Below are positions 1-7,781 of a DNA stretch of 64,000 bases, piece after piece. Location of the stretch: contig JAKPPT010000068.1 of the NCBI GenBank assembly GCA_029547205.1, positions 288,014-352,013 on the forward strand, written 5' to 3'. Both the position numbers and the translations under genes were made by a program. Every line of letters starts with the position of its first letter. The stretch's first letter is position 1. Under the pieces are notes generated by a model. That model searched no databases. It worked only from the letters and a program-made list of their open reading frames with translations, and was not told the DNA's origin. This stretch comes from Spirochaetota bacterium (GTDB lineage: Bacteria > Spirochaetota > Spirochaetia > Treponematales > UBA12059).

Positions 1-49
1 CAGGATCAACCTTTTTTGCTGCTTCTCTATATTTTTTCCCATGCTTCAT
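1..49 (-). CDS. rplA: 50S ribosomal protein L1, 5' end only
   Basis: The window begins inside this gene. The reverse strand reads MKHGKKYREAAKKVDP, the typical L1 N-terminus. The ATG lies one base beyond the rplK stop codon, and the likely ribosome binding site (GGAGTGG) sits inside the end of rplK, so the two are translationally linked. Only 16 codons are visible. L1 binds 23S rRNA at the L1 stalk and in many bacteria represses its own operon. Confidence 0.9.
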   Translation of the reverse strand, partial: MKHGKKYREAAKKVDP

Positions 50-50
50 A

Positions 51-482
51 TTACCACTCCACTTCCACGCCCATGCTTCGTGCTGTACCGGCGATGATTT
101 TTTCCGCTGCAGGCAGGCTGCGGGCGGAGAGATCATTCATTTTCAGCTTTGCAATTTCGGTAATCTTTGCATGGCTGATTTTTCCTACCTTCTGTTTATG
201 AGGAACAGGTGATCCTTTATCAAGACCAATTGCCTTTTTGATTAACACAGAAGCGGGAGGACTCTTGAGGATAAATGAAAACGATTTGTCCTTATAAACC
301 GTAATGATAACCGGAATAATAAGGCCAGGCTCCATGTTTTTGGTTTTGTCATTGAACTGTTGACAAAACTGAGGAGCACTTACGCCGTGAGGACCAAGAG
401 CCGGTCCAACGGGAGGAGCAGGATTTGCCTTTCCTGCCGGGCACTGCAGCTTGATAACTGCAGAGACAACTTTCTTTGCCAT
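51..482 (-). CDS. rplK: 50S ribosomal protein L11
   Basis: L11 binds the GTPase-associated region of 23S rRNA and stimulates EF-G and RelA. The 143-residue product is full family length. It has the N-terminal '[14 protein letters not shown]' loop, where the domain contacts release and elongation factors, and the C-terminal rRNA-binding segment ending [12 protein letters not shown]. The ORF track begins ten codons earlier. I chose the internal ATG (MAKKVV) because AAGGAG lies just upstream of it and family members start there. It lies between nusG and rplA, the standard bacterial order. The 158-bp gap to nusG contains a small perfect hairpin (AGTGC-ttgc-GCACT, 620-633) without a T-run. Confidence 0.96.
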   Translation of the reverse strand: MAKKVVSAVIKLQCPAGKANPAPPVGPALGPHGVSAPQFCQQFNDKTKNMEPGLIIPVIITVYKDKSFSFILKSPPASVLIKKAIGLDKGSPVPHKQKVGKISHAKITEIAKLKMNDLSARSLPAAEKIIAGTARSMGVEVEW

Positions 483-640
483 AACGGACTCCTTTTGTGG
501 TATAACCCGCACGCGTTACTGCTACGGGCCCCGCATGCTACCATACGGGCTAGCGCCTGACATACACATCAGGCTCCCATCTTTGGAGCGGACTAACATC
601 CATCTCTATATGTATGAGAAGTGCTTGCGCACTGCTTTTA

Positions 641-1198
641 CTAAACTTTCTCTACTTGTGTAACATCAACCTCAATAGGTGTTGAACGACCAAAAATACC
701 TACGGTAACCTTAAGCTTATTCTTATCAGGGAGCACCTCTTCAACAACACCAGTAAACGTTTCAAATGGACCAGAGATGATCTTCACAGTATCGCCTTGA
801 GCATAAGCATGCTTAACCCTAAGGATTTTTTCACCTTTAAGATCACCGCTTTTCTGTAAAAGTTGACGAGCTTCCTCGGTACTTATCGGTACAGGCTTCT
901 TATGTGCAGTAGAGCCCACAAAACCAGTTACACCATTAATTTTTCTAATTGCATTACATGTCTCCTTCCAGGTAACATCAGGAAGATCCATCTCAACAAG
1001 TATATATCCTGGAAGAATTTTTTTATTGATTGTGCTCTTTTTCCCGTTCTTAAGTTCTGAAACCTCTTCACTGGGAACTTTCACATCAAAAACAACAGCA
1101 GGGTTCAACTCTCCCTGCTCCAGCATACTGCGAATAGCTTTTTCTATTTTATTTTCATACCCCGAATACACATGGAGTACATACCAGGCTCGTGCCAT
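641..1198 (-). CDS. nusG: Transcription termination/antitermination protein NusG
   Basis: NusG binds RNA polymerase near the clamp and couples it to Rho or the ribosome. The 185-residue protein shows the NGN domain at about 1-120 (opening RAWYVLHVYSGYENK, with 'GYILVEMDL' and 'GVTGFVG') and a C-terminal KOW domain at about 130-180 ('GDTVKIISGPFETFTG'). It starts 14 bp after the secE stop, so the two genes are very probably co-transcribed. Length and order are normal. Confidence 0.97.
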   Translation of the reverse strand: MARAWYVLHVYSGYENKIEKAIRSMLEQGELNPAVVFDVKVPSEEVSELKNGKKSTINKKILPGYILVEMDLPDVTWKETCNAIRKINGVTGFVGSTAHKKPVPISTEEARQLLQKSGDLKGEKILRVKHAYAQGDTVKIISGPFETFTGVVEEVLPDKNKLKVTVGIFGRSTPIEVDVTQVEKV

Positions 1199-1212
1199 TG
1201 CTGCCTGCCGCC

Positions 1213-1392
1213 TTACAAAATAAGATCAATTCCTCGAACACATAGAAAATCTACGAGTCCAAGAAACAGTGCAACTAGGATAGTGGAAACAATTACCACT
1301 TTTACAGAAGAAATTGCATTTTCTTTAGTTGGCCAAACAACCTTTCGAAGCTCTGCAATACTGTCTTTAATAAACTGAACCAGCTTCTTCAT
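1213..1392 (-). CDS. secE: Preprotein translocase subunit SecE
   Basis: This gene is missing from the ORF track because it is only 59 residues. Reverse-strand translation gives MKKLVQFIKDSIAELRKVVWP, then TKENAISS and one hydrophobic helix (VKVVIVSTILVALFLGLV). The 'ELRKVVWPT' amphipathic motif followed by one membrane span is diagnostic of the short bacterial SecE that clamps SecY in the translocon. GAGGTAG sits seven to eight bases before the ATG. It lies between tRNA-Trp and nusG, as in most bacteria. Confidence 0.95.
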   Translation of the reverse strand: MKKLVQFIKDSIAELRKVVWPTKENAISSVKVVIVSTILVALFLGLVDFLCVRGIDLIL

Positions 1393-1422
1393 TTTCTACC
1401 TCGCTTACGCACTTTAAGCTAC

Positions 1423-1495
1423 CAGGCCAGGAAGGGCTCGAACCCTCGACCCTCGGTTTTGGAGACCGATGCTCTACCAACTGAGCTACTGACCT
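1423..1495 (-). tRNA. trnW: tRNA-Trp (CCA anticodon)
   Basis: The reverse strand folds into a 73-nt cloverleaf. The acceptor stem AGGTCAG/CTGGCCT contains one G-T pair. There is a D arm with AGCTCAGTTGGTAGAGC, an anticodon loop CTCCAAAA with CCA, and a T arm GAGGG-TTCGAGC-CCTTC. The 3' CCA is not encoded. It lies between rpmG and secE. Confidence 0.96.
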
Positions 1496-1515
1496 ATAAT
1501 AAAGCCATTACGGCC

Positions 1516-1689
1516 TTATTTTACTTTTGTTTCCTTATGAAGCGTATGCTTTTTATCCCATTTGCAATACTTCATAAGCTCAATTTTTTCCTGAAGCTTG
1601 CGGTTTTTAGTAGTCGTATAATTTCTCCGCTTGCATTCAGTACAAGCCAAAGCTATGATTTCCTTATTTTGCTTCTTTTTACCAGCCAT
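1516..1689 (-). CDS. rpmG: 50S ribosomal protein L33
   Basis: A 57-residue basic protein starting [10 protein letters not shown], with the L33 features '[15 protein letters not shown]' and a C-terminal [11 protein letters not shown]. The track ORF starts five codons upstream; the internal ATG has GGAG before it and fits family length. L33 often carries two CxxC zinc knuckles. Here the first is intact (CTEC) but the second reads CKWD, so only three of the four cysteines remain and zinc binding is doubtful. The gene lies between two tRNA genes and is probably processed from their shared transcript. Confidence 0.93.
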   Translation of the reverse strand: MAGKKKQNKEIIALACTECKRRNYTTTKNRKLQEKIELMKYCKWDKKHTLHKETKVK

Positions 1690-1728
1690 ACTTACTCCAA
1701 CCACTTTGCAAAGTGTTCAAAAATAAAA

Positions 1729-1801
1729 AGCCCTCGAGCGGAATCGAACCGCTGACCACATCCTTACCATGGATGTGCTCTGCCAACTGAGCTACAAGGG
1801 C
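1729..1801 (-). tRNA. trnT: tRNA-Thr (GGT anticodon)
   Basis: A 73-nt cloverleaf on the reverse strand: acceptor GCCCTTG/CGAGGGC, D arm GCTCAGTTGGCAGAGC, anticodon stem CATCC/GGATG with loop ATGGTAA (GGT), and a T arm with GGTTCGATTCC. The CCA end is not encoded. It is the first gene of the tRNA-Thr/rpmG/tRNA-Trp/secE/nusG/rplK/rplA run. Confidence 0.96.
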
Positions 1802-1814
1802 ATTTTGTGGTGCT

Positions 1815-1843
1815 ACAATAGCAATGTAGGGTAATTTTGTCAA
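1815..1843 (-). promoter_or_regulatory. Sigma70 promoter of the tRNA-Thr/rpmG/secE/nusG operon
   Basis: On the reverse strand there is a perfect -35 box TTGACA (1838-1843), a 17-bp spacer and a -10 box TATTGT (1815-1820). Transcription would begin about seven bases before the mature tRNA-Thr end, as is usual for stable RNA genes. Confidence 0.85.
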
Positions 1844-1860
1844 TATACACTCGTAGCTGA

Positions 1861-3126
1861 ATGAATTCCTCTATTGCATATACAGCGCTGAGTAATTATA
1901 GTGACACTATGAAATCTAAACAAGTTATCGAATTGCCATTCCTCCACGACAATCATAGTCATGCTTCTCTGTATGCGGTACTTGCCAGTATACCTGATAT
2001 ATCACACCTCACACGCAAGCAGAGCATGGATTTTATCATGAGTCTCCCAGCTGACGAACTCACCGTAATTCGTGGGTGGCGTACAGCAGAACTATCATTT
2101 ACCAATCAGGAACGCTCGATTCTTCCACCTGTTTTGCTTATTAATTACAGCCTTCATGGCTTTTTTCTTTCAGACAAAGCCATACCAATTATAGAAGCGC
2201 AGCTTCCAGATGTTGCAGAACATGCCGATGACGCACGGTGGCAGGAAATTCATGTTCCTGAAATTTTCGCCACATATTGCGCTTTTGGCACTGCTAGCGC
2301 TAATGATTTCAAAACTCTTTTAGCCACACTGGAAGAACAAGGCATAGGTTCTACCGTTGATATGGCTATTTGCACACCAGGCCTTGCCGATATTGTTGCA
2401 TTTTCCGGACTTTCTGACAGAATCGAATTCTGGGCAAGTCCAGATGTTTATAAAGCAATGCAACTACAAACAAAAAACCTTTGCATGGGGATTAAACTGT
2501 TTCTTGATGGTTCCATTGGTGCAATGAGCGCAGCTATTTCTGACACCTGGCCTAATGGCACAAACGGTATACTTACCTATACCGATAATGAACTCGAAGC
2601 ACTGCTCTGGGAACTGAGCACATTCAACACCGGAATCGCAGTACATGCAATTGGAGAACGCGCGATCGAACAATTTTTGACCTGTGTAAAAAAAATGATC
2701 CTACAGGGACACTCTTTCCCATACATTCAGATGGAACATGTGCAATTCATTACAGAAGAACAAATGGAACAATGCCGTGATTTAGGAATAACGCTTTCTA
2801 TGCAGCCCAATTTCAATGAGGATTCGGTTATTTATGCTGATCGATTATCAGAATACCATCGAAGGCATAACAATCCATTCCGCACACTCATTGACACATT
2901 TGGATTCAAACCCGGGAAAGATCTACTGTTTGGTTCAGACGGCATACCACACAGCATCGCATTTGCGTTACAGTGCAGCCTTTTTCCTCCATACCCCGAA
3001 CAAGAACTCTCGCTGGAAGAATTTGTTGCCGGTTACGGAAAAGCGAAATTTGCGCACACCACTCTCTGTAAATATGAAATTGACAGAAACGCTAACCGTG
3101 TGACCATGCTACCTATACACCACTAA
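1861..3126 (+). CDS. YtcJ-like amidohydrolase (amidohydrolase family 3)
   Basis: A metal-dependent hydrolase of the amidohydrolase superfamily, probably acting on an amide or N-formyl bond; the substrate is unknown. Visible metal and active-site motifs are H32-x-H34 (HDNHSH), the carbamylatable lysine K211 in GIKLFLDGSIG, H261 in HAIGERAI, H292 in MEHVQF and D359 in FGSDGIP, in the order typical of YtcJ. At 421 residues it is shorter than the usual 520-550 because the N-terminal beta-sandwich part is reduced. No ribosome binding site is obvious at the first ATG; an in-frame ATG at 1909 (MKSKQV) is a possible start. It is divergent from the tRNA operon. One GAGTGTCCC word falls in it (GHSF, residues 282-285). 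Confidence 0.8.
   Translation: MNSSIAYTALSNYSDTMKSKQVIELPFLHDNHSHASLYAVLASIPDISHLTRKQSMDFIMSLPADELTVIRGWRTAELSFTNQERSILPPVLLINYSLHGFFLSDKAIPIIEAQLPDVAEHADDARWQEIHVPEIFATYCAFGTASANDFKTLLATLEEQGIGSTVDMAICTPGLADIVAFSGLSDRIEFWASPDVYKAMQLQTKNLCMGIKLFLDGSIGAMSAAISDTWPNGTNGILTYTDNELEALLWELSTFNTGIAVHAIGERAIEQFLTCVKKMILQGHSFPYIQMEHVQFITEEQMEQCRDLGITLSMQPNFNEDSVIYADRLSEYHRRHNNPFRTLIDTFGFKPGKDLLFGSDGIPHSIAFALQCSLFPPYPEQELSLEEFVAGYGKAKFAHTTLCKYEIDRNANRVTMLPIHH
2706..2714 (-). repeat. GAGTGTCCC word
   Basis: Exact reverse-strand copy inside the amidohydrolase, extended to AAAGAGTGTCCCTG. The host gene reads it as Gly-His-Ser in a non-catalytic loop. Confidence 0.7.
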
Positions 3127-3199
3127 AATCCAGTAAAATCACTCTGCACTTTTTACATACTTATTAAAGATCCATCACGTTGTATCATTAGTAATTACG

Positions 3200-4240
3200 C
3201 TACGTAATGCTTTGTATTTGATTATCACAAGCTAATACAAAATCACCTACCGGGGATTTATGCTCGTTTAACAATTTACGTTTCACAATAGCTATCAGTT
3301 CATGAGGCATGGTTTTACTCAGTAAACCAAGTTTTTCTAAAATTGCGCATACAGCAAATTTACTCGCATCATAGTTTCCATCTGCAATTTTTAAAGCTAA
3401 CCCATATGCTCGACCATTAACAATAAATCCTGAACAATAAACACCATCTGCTCCAACTTTAGCCAATCCTTCTGGCGCAAGATACTTTGTCAAAATACTA
3501 CAAAGACCACCTGTGCCTGCCAGCATATCGGGATAAGCCATCATGGCATCACGTATTACACAGAGCGCATCATCAATCTGCTGATTCCAGGTTCCTGACC
3601 CCGTTACCAAATGGCAATATGCCTGTGCCATATTTTTTACCGAAGAAGAGAAAACCGGCACACCACAACCGTCAACACCAACACATAATTTGTTTACGGG
3701 AGTTTCATACATTACACTTAATAGTTCTGCTGTACGTTTTTGTAAAGGATGATTCCTATCTAAATACTCTGAATAGTCCCATCCATTAGCGATACAGGAA
3801 GCTATCATTCCTGCATGTTTACCAGAACAATCTGAATATGCTTTGCGCGGTGGCAAACCTTTTTTTAATTGCTCTGTACGAACCGCGGTATTTCGTGAAT
3901 ACGTTTGCGGACACTGCAACGCTTGCTCTGTTATACCAATTTTACAGAGTATTGATTCAAGCACCATAACATGTTGCTCCTCACCAAAATGTGATGAACA
4001 CATGAGCGCTAGTTCTTCTTGAGTAAAATTAAAACGATCAAGAGAGCCCGAAAGTATAACCTCAAGCGCTTGAAACGGCTTCGAAGTTGACCGCGAATAT
4101 GTTATATAATTATAATCGCCAACCGACTGTATTACAGCACCTTCACTATCGACGAGACAGGCACTGCCCAGATGAATTCTTTCCGGCAGATCCCCTCTGA
4201 ATACGTGTACCATTTCCTGTAATGAATTACTATATGCCAT
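3200..4240 (-). CDS. L-asparaginase II (AnsA/thermolabile family)
   Basis: Predicted to hydrolyse L-asparagine to aspartate and ammonia. It belongs to the family of the Rhizobium etli type II enzyme, which is unrelated to E. coli AnsA/AnsB. Family motifs seen are 'YSRSTSKPFQA' near residue 50, 'CSSHFGEEQH' near 90, 'DCSGKHAGMIA' near 140 and 'GVDGCGVPVF' near 190, which together form the catalytic pocket. At 346 residues it is full length. The start is uncertain: neither MAYSNS nor the later MVHVF has a strong ribosome binding site. It is convergent with the amidohydrolase. With the glutaminase at 43.8 kb it suggests use of amide amino acids as nitrogen or acid-stress sources. Confidence 0.85.
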   Translation of the reverse strand: MAYSNSLQEMVHVFRGDLPERIHLGSACLVDSEGAVIQSVGDYNYITYSRSTSKPFQALEVILSGSLDRFNFTQEELALMCSSHFGEEQHVMVLESILCKIGITEQALQCPQTYSRNTAVRTEQLKKGLPPRKAYSDCSGKHAGMIASCIANGWDYSEYLDRNHPLQKRTAELLSVMYETPVNKLCVGVDGCGVPVFSSSVKNMAQAYCHLVTGSGTWNQQIDDALCVIRDAMMAYPDMLAGTGGLCSILTKYLAPEGLAKVGADGVYCSGFIVNGRAYGLALKIADGNYDASKFAVCAILEKLGLLSKTMPHELIAIVKRKLLNEHKSPVGDFVLACDNQIQSIT

Positions 4241-4290
4241 ACTTACACTATAAAATGAAAAGTGAGTTCTTGCAATGAATTATAAAATCA

Positions 4291-6003
4291 TCAGGGAACT
4301 TTGAATCCCACCTGCCCTATCTTTTCTCTTCGAACTGTTACTTCAGTAGAATCCGGGGACAGCGAGTAAGCCTGCAACAGATAAAATCGTGCTCGCTGAT
4401 AATCTTTTTGTGCAAAATAAATGTCATACAGAGCAAGTAACGCATTAATATTTGTGTTATTTTCCACGAGAGCTAACCGAAGTGCATTTATTTTATCATC
4501 AATAGTATTTAAAAATTGTGACTGCAGAACATATAAATTGCTTCTGTACATTGATGTTTTGTTTTTTTGTTGAAGCAGTCTGTTTATTTGTTCCAGAATT
4601 ACCTGTTTGTCTATTTTTTTATCAATCATTATGTACAATTTAAACAAGGATGCTGTTTCGGAATTTGGATCAGCGGCTAACCAGGTATCTGTCAGGCGTT
4701 CCGCTGCATCAATTTTTCCAGCCAGACGATATGCTCTTATGATAAGCTCATAATCGACAAAACCTGATGTTACTGCAAGCAGCTTATCAGCATACAAAAG
4801 CGCTTCAGCATAATTTCCACGATTGAGCAATAAAGTCAGCATAATTTTAACAACTTGCTTGCTATCTGAGTTTTTTACAATCAATTTCTGCACATACACT
4901 AATGCTTCATTTTGCTCTTCAAGCGTACCTGTTGATAGCAAATCAGCAAAATAAACTAACAATTCAAAATTATCAGGATACTGCACAAGCGCAGAGCGTA
5001 GAATAACTTTTGCTTCACTTATATTTCTTATAAATTCAGCAGTTATTCTTGCCTGTAAAAGATAATATTCTGCATTAGGCTGATTAACTTTGCTATATGC
5101 AGTAAGCAAGGTGACTGCTTCGCGATAATTACCTGCCTCGATCTGGATTCGAGCTTTCATTAATATGAATTTACTATCAAATGTATTTACTTTAAGAACT
5201 TCAGCTATAAGAGGATCTGCTTCTTTGTATCTACCCAGTGCGAATAAAGCAAGCGCCCGGTATCGTTTTCCTTCAAGGGAACTTTTGAATTCATATTGAG
5301 CTTTATCTAAAAGTTGCAGGACAATCTCAGGCTGATTTGTTTCCAACAGCATACGCATGCTTCCATACAATGCAGGATAACACTGTTCATCCATTTCATA
5401 TGCTTTTGTATATTGTTTGAGACTATCCGGATAATTTTTTCTCTGTTCTTGAATAATTCCTTCTATTAAAGAAACAATGACCGATTCTAAACCAAATTTT
5501 CTAAATTGTTTTATGAGCTGTTCAACATGGTTTATAAGAGCAGTTGAAAGCTGCCTAAAAATGCCAGTCATAGAAACAATATAATCGAGTGGGGTTGCTG
5601 TTTCCTGCAATTCAATAAGAATTCCATTTCGTGCATCAATAAAATGTCTTGCTATGGTGTCATCGGAAGCAATAGGATAGACAGCGGTATCAGTACCAGA
5701 AATATCGGGATAGATGAGTCGAGCTAACTCAAGAATTAACCACCGATAAAACTGCTTTTTATTATCAGATAAACCAGTATCCCTGTCACATAAATCTTTA
5801 GCTTTTAGCAAATCCTGTGGTCCACCACGAATCAATAATAGCTCTAGCGGAGAGGGCACAGTAAAAGATTTCTGAACAACAGGAAGTGCAGTCTCTGTTG
5901 CCGTTTTGGTTTTAACTGGTTGGGTCGATACACATGCAGTTAATATGAAAACGATGAGCAATACTGTGAGAAAATTAACTGATACTCTGCAATGGAATTT
6001 CAT
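4291..6003 (-). CDS. TPR-repeat lipoprotein
   Basis: A 570-residue exported lipoprotein. Residues 1-24 form a signal peptide ending in the lipobox LTAC (Cys24). The rest is helical, with tetratricopeptide-like units from about residue 185 to the end (for example 'ALYGSMRMLLETNQPEIVLQLL' style pairs and 'ALALFALGRYKEADPLIAEV'). No catalytic domain is visible, so a scaffolding role at the envelope is inferred. Its ATG overlaps the stop of the upstream membrane protein by four bases (ATGA), so they form a translationally coupled pair. Confidence 0.8.
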   Translation of the reverse strand: MKFHCRVSVNFLTVLLIVFILTACVSTQPVKTKTATETALPVVQKSFTVPSPLELLLIRGGPQDLLKAKDLCDRDTGLSDNKKQFYRWLILELARLIYPDISGTDTAVYPIASDDTIARHFIDARNGILIELQETATPLDYIVSMTGIFRQLSTALINHVEQLIKQFRKFGLESVIVSLIEGIIQEQRKNYPDSLKQYTKAYEMDEQCYPALYGSMRMLLETNQPEIVLQLLDKAQYEFKSSLEGKRYRALALFALGRYKEADPLIAEVLKVNTFDSKFILMKARIQIEAGNYREAVTLLTAYSKVNQPNAEYYLLQARITAEFIRNISEAKVILRSALVQYPDNFELLVYFADLLSTGTLEEQNEALVYVQKLIVKNSDSKQVVKIMLTLLLNRGNYAEALLYADKLLAVTSGFVDYELIIRAYRLAGKIDAAERLTDTWLAADPNSETASLFKLYIMIDKKIDKQVILEQINRLLQQKNKTSMYRSNLYVLQSQFLNTIDDKINALRLALVENNTNINALLALYDIYFAQKDYQRARFYLLQAYSLSPDSTEVTVRREKIGQVGFKVP

Positions 6004-6536
6004 TGCTTTTTTATACCTTCCTGTGATCTACCTACCAAATATAACGCAAGAAGCAGTAACCCACCAATAAAAAACATTGCTGGCCACCAGTAAAAAAGGA
6101 AAGTGCGCAGCCTCATAGAGCTATACCCAAATGAAAAAATACAAAAAAAACCACCTAAGCTAATGAATAGCACCGAAATAACCATAAAATTGCTGAAAGC
6201 TTTCCGTGTTTTATAACAGCCTGCAACAAAGAGTGATATACCAAATATAATCATAAATATCGGCCAAAATCTTTGTATTTTCAGTCCAACGGTAGCTGTT
6301 ATGGTTAGAAGAAGCCCACAAAGCATCAGTAGTACCGCTATAAACAGGTACTTTGATTTCATCTCTTTGAGATATACTCCAAAAAGCAGCAGCAAACCTA
6401 CTAGAGAAACCAGAGAAGCATACCAAAATTTTACAGGATAAATTCCTCGAGCAATAAGGAGAAAATGCAACCCGATAAAAAATAGCAAAACTGCTAAAAA
6501 GAGCCTCCATACTGTTTTCAGTTTCATATTTTTCAT
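6000..6536 (-). CDS. Small multi-pass membrane protein
   Basis: 178 residues with about six hydrophobic segments (for example LFLAVLLFFIGLHFLLIA, LVSLVGLLLLFGVYL and WPAMFFIGGLLLLALYLV). The 'FWPIFMIIFGISLFVAGCY' segment and the tandem short helices resemble the DUF5668/LiaF-type transmembrane module, but I cannot place it firmly. Start is MKNMKLK or the ATG three codons later. It is the first gene of a pair with the TPR lipoprotein and divergent from the 6711 operon. Confidence 0.7.
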   Translation of the reverse strand: MKNMKLKTVWRLFLAVLLFFIGLHFLLIARGIYPVKFWYASLVSLVGLLLLFGVYLKEMKSKYLFIAVLLMLCGLLLTITATVGLKIQRFWPIFMIIFGISLFVAGCYKTRKAFSNFMVISVLFISLGGFFCIFSFGYSSMRLRTFLFYWWPAMFFIGGLLLLALYLVGRSQEGIKKQ

Positions 6537-6600
6537 AATGTACTATTATAGCATATCTAATAATCATATTACTACCGGGATACCTCAGTTACTTAACATA

Positions 6601-6666
6601 AATGATTGCTTCAATCATTAGTTTATGGTATTTACAATATTGAAAGAGCACTATATCCTTGTGCTC
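6601..6666. promoter_or_regulatory. Two inverted repeats between divergent operons
   Basis: AATGATTG-ctt-CAATCATT (6601-6619) and GAGCAC-9nt-GTGCTC (6646-6666) lie in the 174-bp gap between the divergent 6000-6536 and 6711 genes. They may be operators; no convincing -35/-10 pair was found. Confidence 0.25.
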
Positions 6667-6710
6667 AATATGTTTTTACATACCGATAATTGAGGTAGAC
6701 AATTCCAGCA

Positions 6711-7781
6711 ATGCAGCAGCGAACACGATATGGTATCGTTTTAATTTTTAGTATCTCAATCGTTATTCTCGTTATTCTCCTGGCATGTTCTACGGGATAC
6801 AGATATTATAAGTCCTCAGCTCGTAATGAAAATTATTTGAATGAACTACTTACTATGTATAATTCCGGGAAACACGATGAAATTGAACGCTTTTCGATCA
6901 TTCAGGCAATATCGAGCGAACTCGCTTCACGAGGTGAATCTGAGAAGCTGATTTGTTTTCTTGAAGAAGTTCTGGCAAAAAATCCAGAAGATTCCTACAA
7001 TGCATATCATGCATTTACCATTGCATCGTTATACATGCAAATGGGTTATCCAAAACTTGCTGCTATTTACTTTCACAGAATTATAAGAAATTTCCCTGAC
7101 ATCGTTGAAAATGGCGAGTCAATTCATTATAGGAGTCTCATGCATTTACTTGCTATTGAAACCAACCCCAGCCTGACTGCTGAATATCGACACGATCTCA
7201 TTACACACTTTCCAGAAAAAATAAGTAGTTCTTCACAGTACTTTCTGCTTGGAATGGACTACGAAAAACTGGGATTATGGGATAAGGCAATTGATGCATA
7301 TCGCCAGTTTACCGCTGTATACGATGGCGCTATCATCCCTGGCTATCCTGATGCACTCGTACATGCTCGCAACTATATTAATTTAAGCGAGGCAACGATT
7401 GATTGGGGCTATACTTCTCTCGATGATTTACTTGAAGATATCAAAGCAGCGTTACGATCTGGAAGTGCACGTGCACTGGCGAGGCTAAAGGCTAAAGTAG
7501 GATTTTTTGTCATGGACTGGTATCAGGAAAACTTTGAGGGAAATAGCCAAGTCCTTTTCGACTTCTCACCATTTATGACAAATGGAAGAATTTTCTACAA
7601 TGACACTATTGAACCGTATTCCACCAGTAACGAAGTTTATTTAAAAACCAGAGGTTGGTCACTTCAGAGTCCAACCTGGATTCTCTATTTTCGCAAAATA
7701 CATTGTCCCTTTAATCCGGAGGCACATAACAAATGGGAATGGGCAGGCATTTTTTTTGGAGACAAAATACAAACAAATTAG
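6711..7781 (+). CDS. TPR-like lipoprotein, function unknown
   Basis: 356 residues with an N-terminal hydrophobic signal (IVLIFSISIVILVILLAC) ending in a lipobox-like LLAC at Cys26. The body has helical-repeat character at about residues 40-200 ('ASLYMQMGYPKLAAIYFHRI', 'GMDYEKLGLWDKAIDAYRQF'), then a C-terminal half with no recognised domain. It is the first gene of an operon with the lytic transglycosylase, overlapping it by 49 bp, so a role in cell-wall remodelling is a reasonable inference. The ATG lacks a strong ribosome binding site. Confidence 0.7.
   Translation: MQQRTRYGIVLIFSISIVILVILLACSTGYRYYKSSARNENYLNELLTMYNSGKHDEIERFSIIQAISSELASRGESEKLICFLEEVLAKNPEDSYNAYHAFTIASLYMQMGYPKLAAIYFHRIIRNFPDIVENGESIHYRSLMHLLAIETNPSLTAEYRHDLITHFPEKISSSSQYFLLGMDYEKLGLWDKAIDAYRQFTAVYDGAIIPGYPDALVHARNYINLSEATIDWGYTSLDDLLEDIKAALRSGSARALARLKAKVGFFVMDWYQENFEGNSQVLFDFSPFMTNGRIFYNDTIEPYSTSNEVYLKTRGWSLQSPTWILYFRKIHCPFNPEAHNKWEWAGIFFGDKIQTN

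Noticed and set aside
620-633. Hairpin AGTGC-ttgc-GCACT between nusG and rplK as terminator or L11 leader
   Set aside because: Five-base stem with no T-run; the operon probably reads through.
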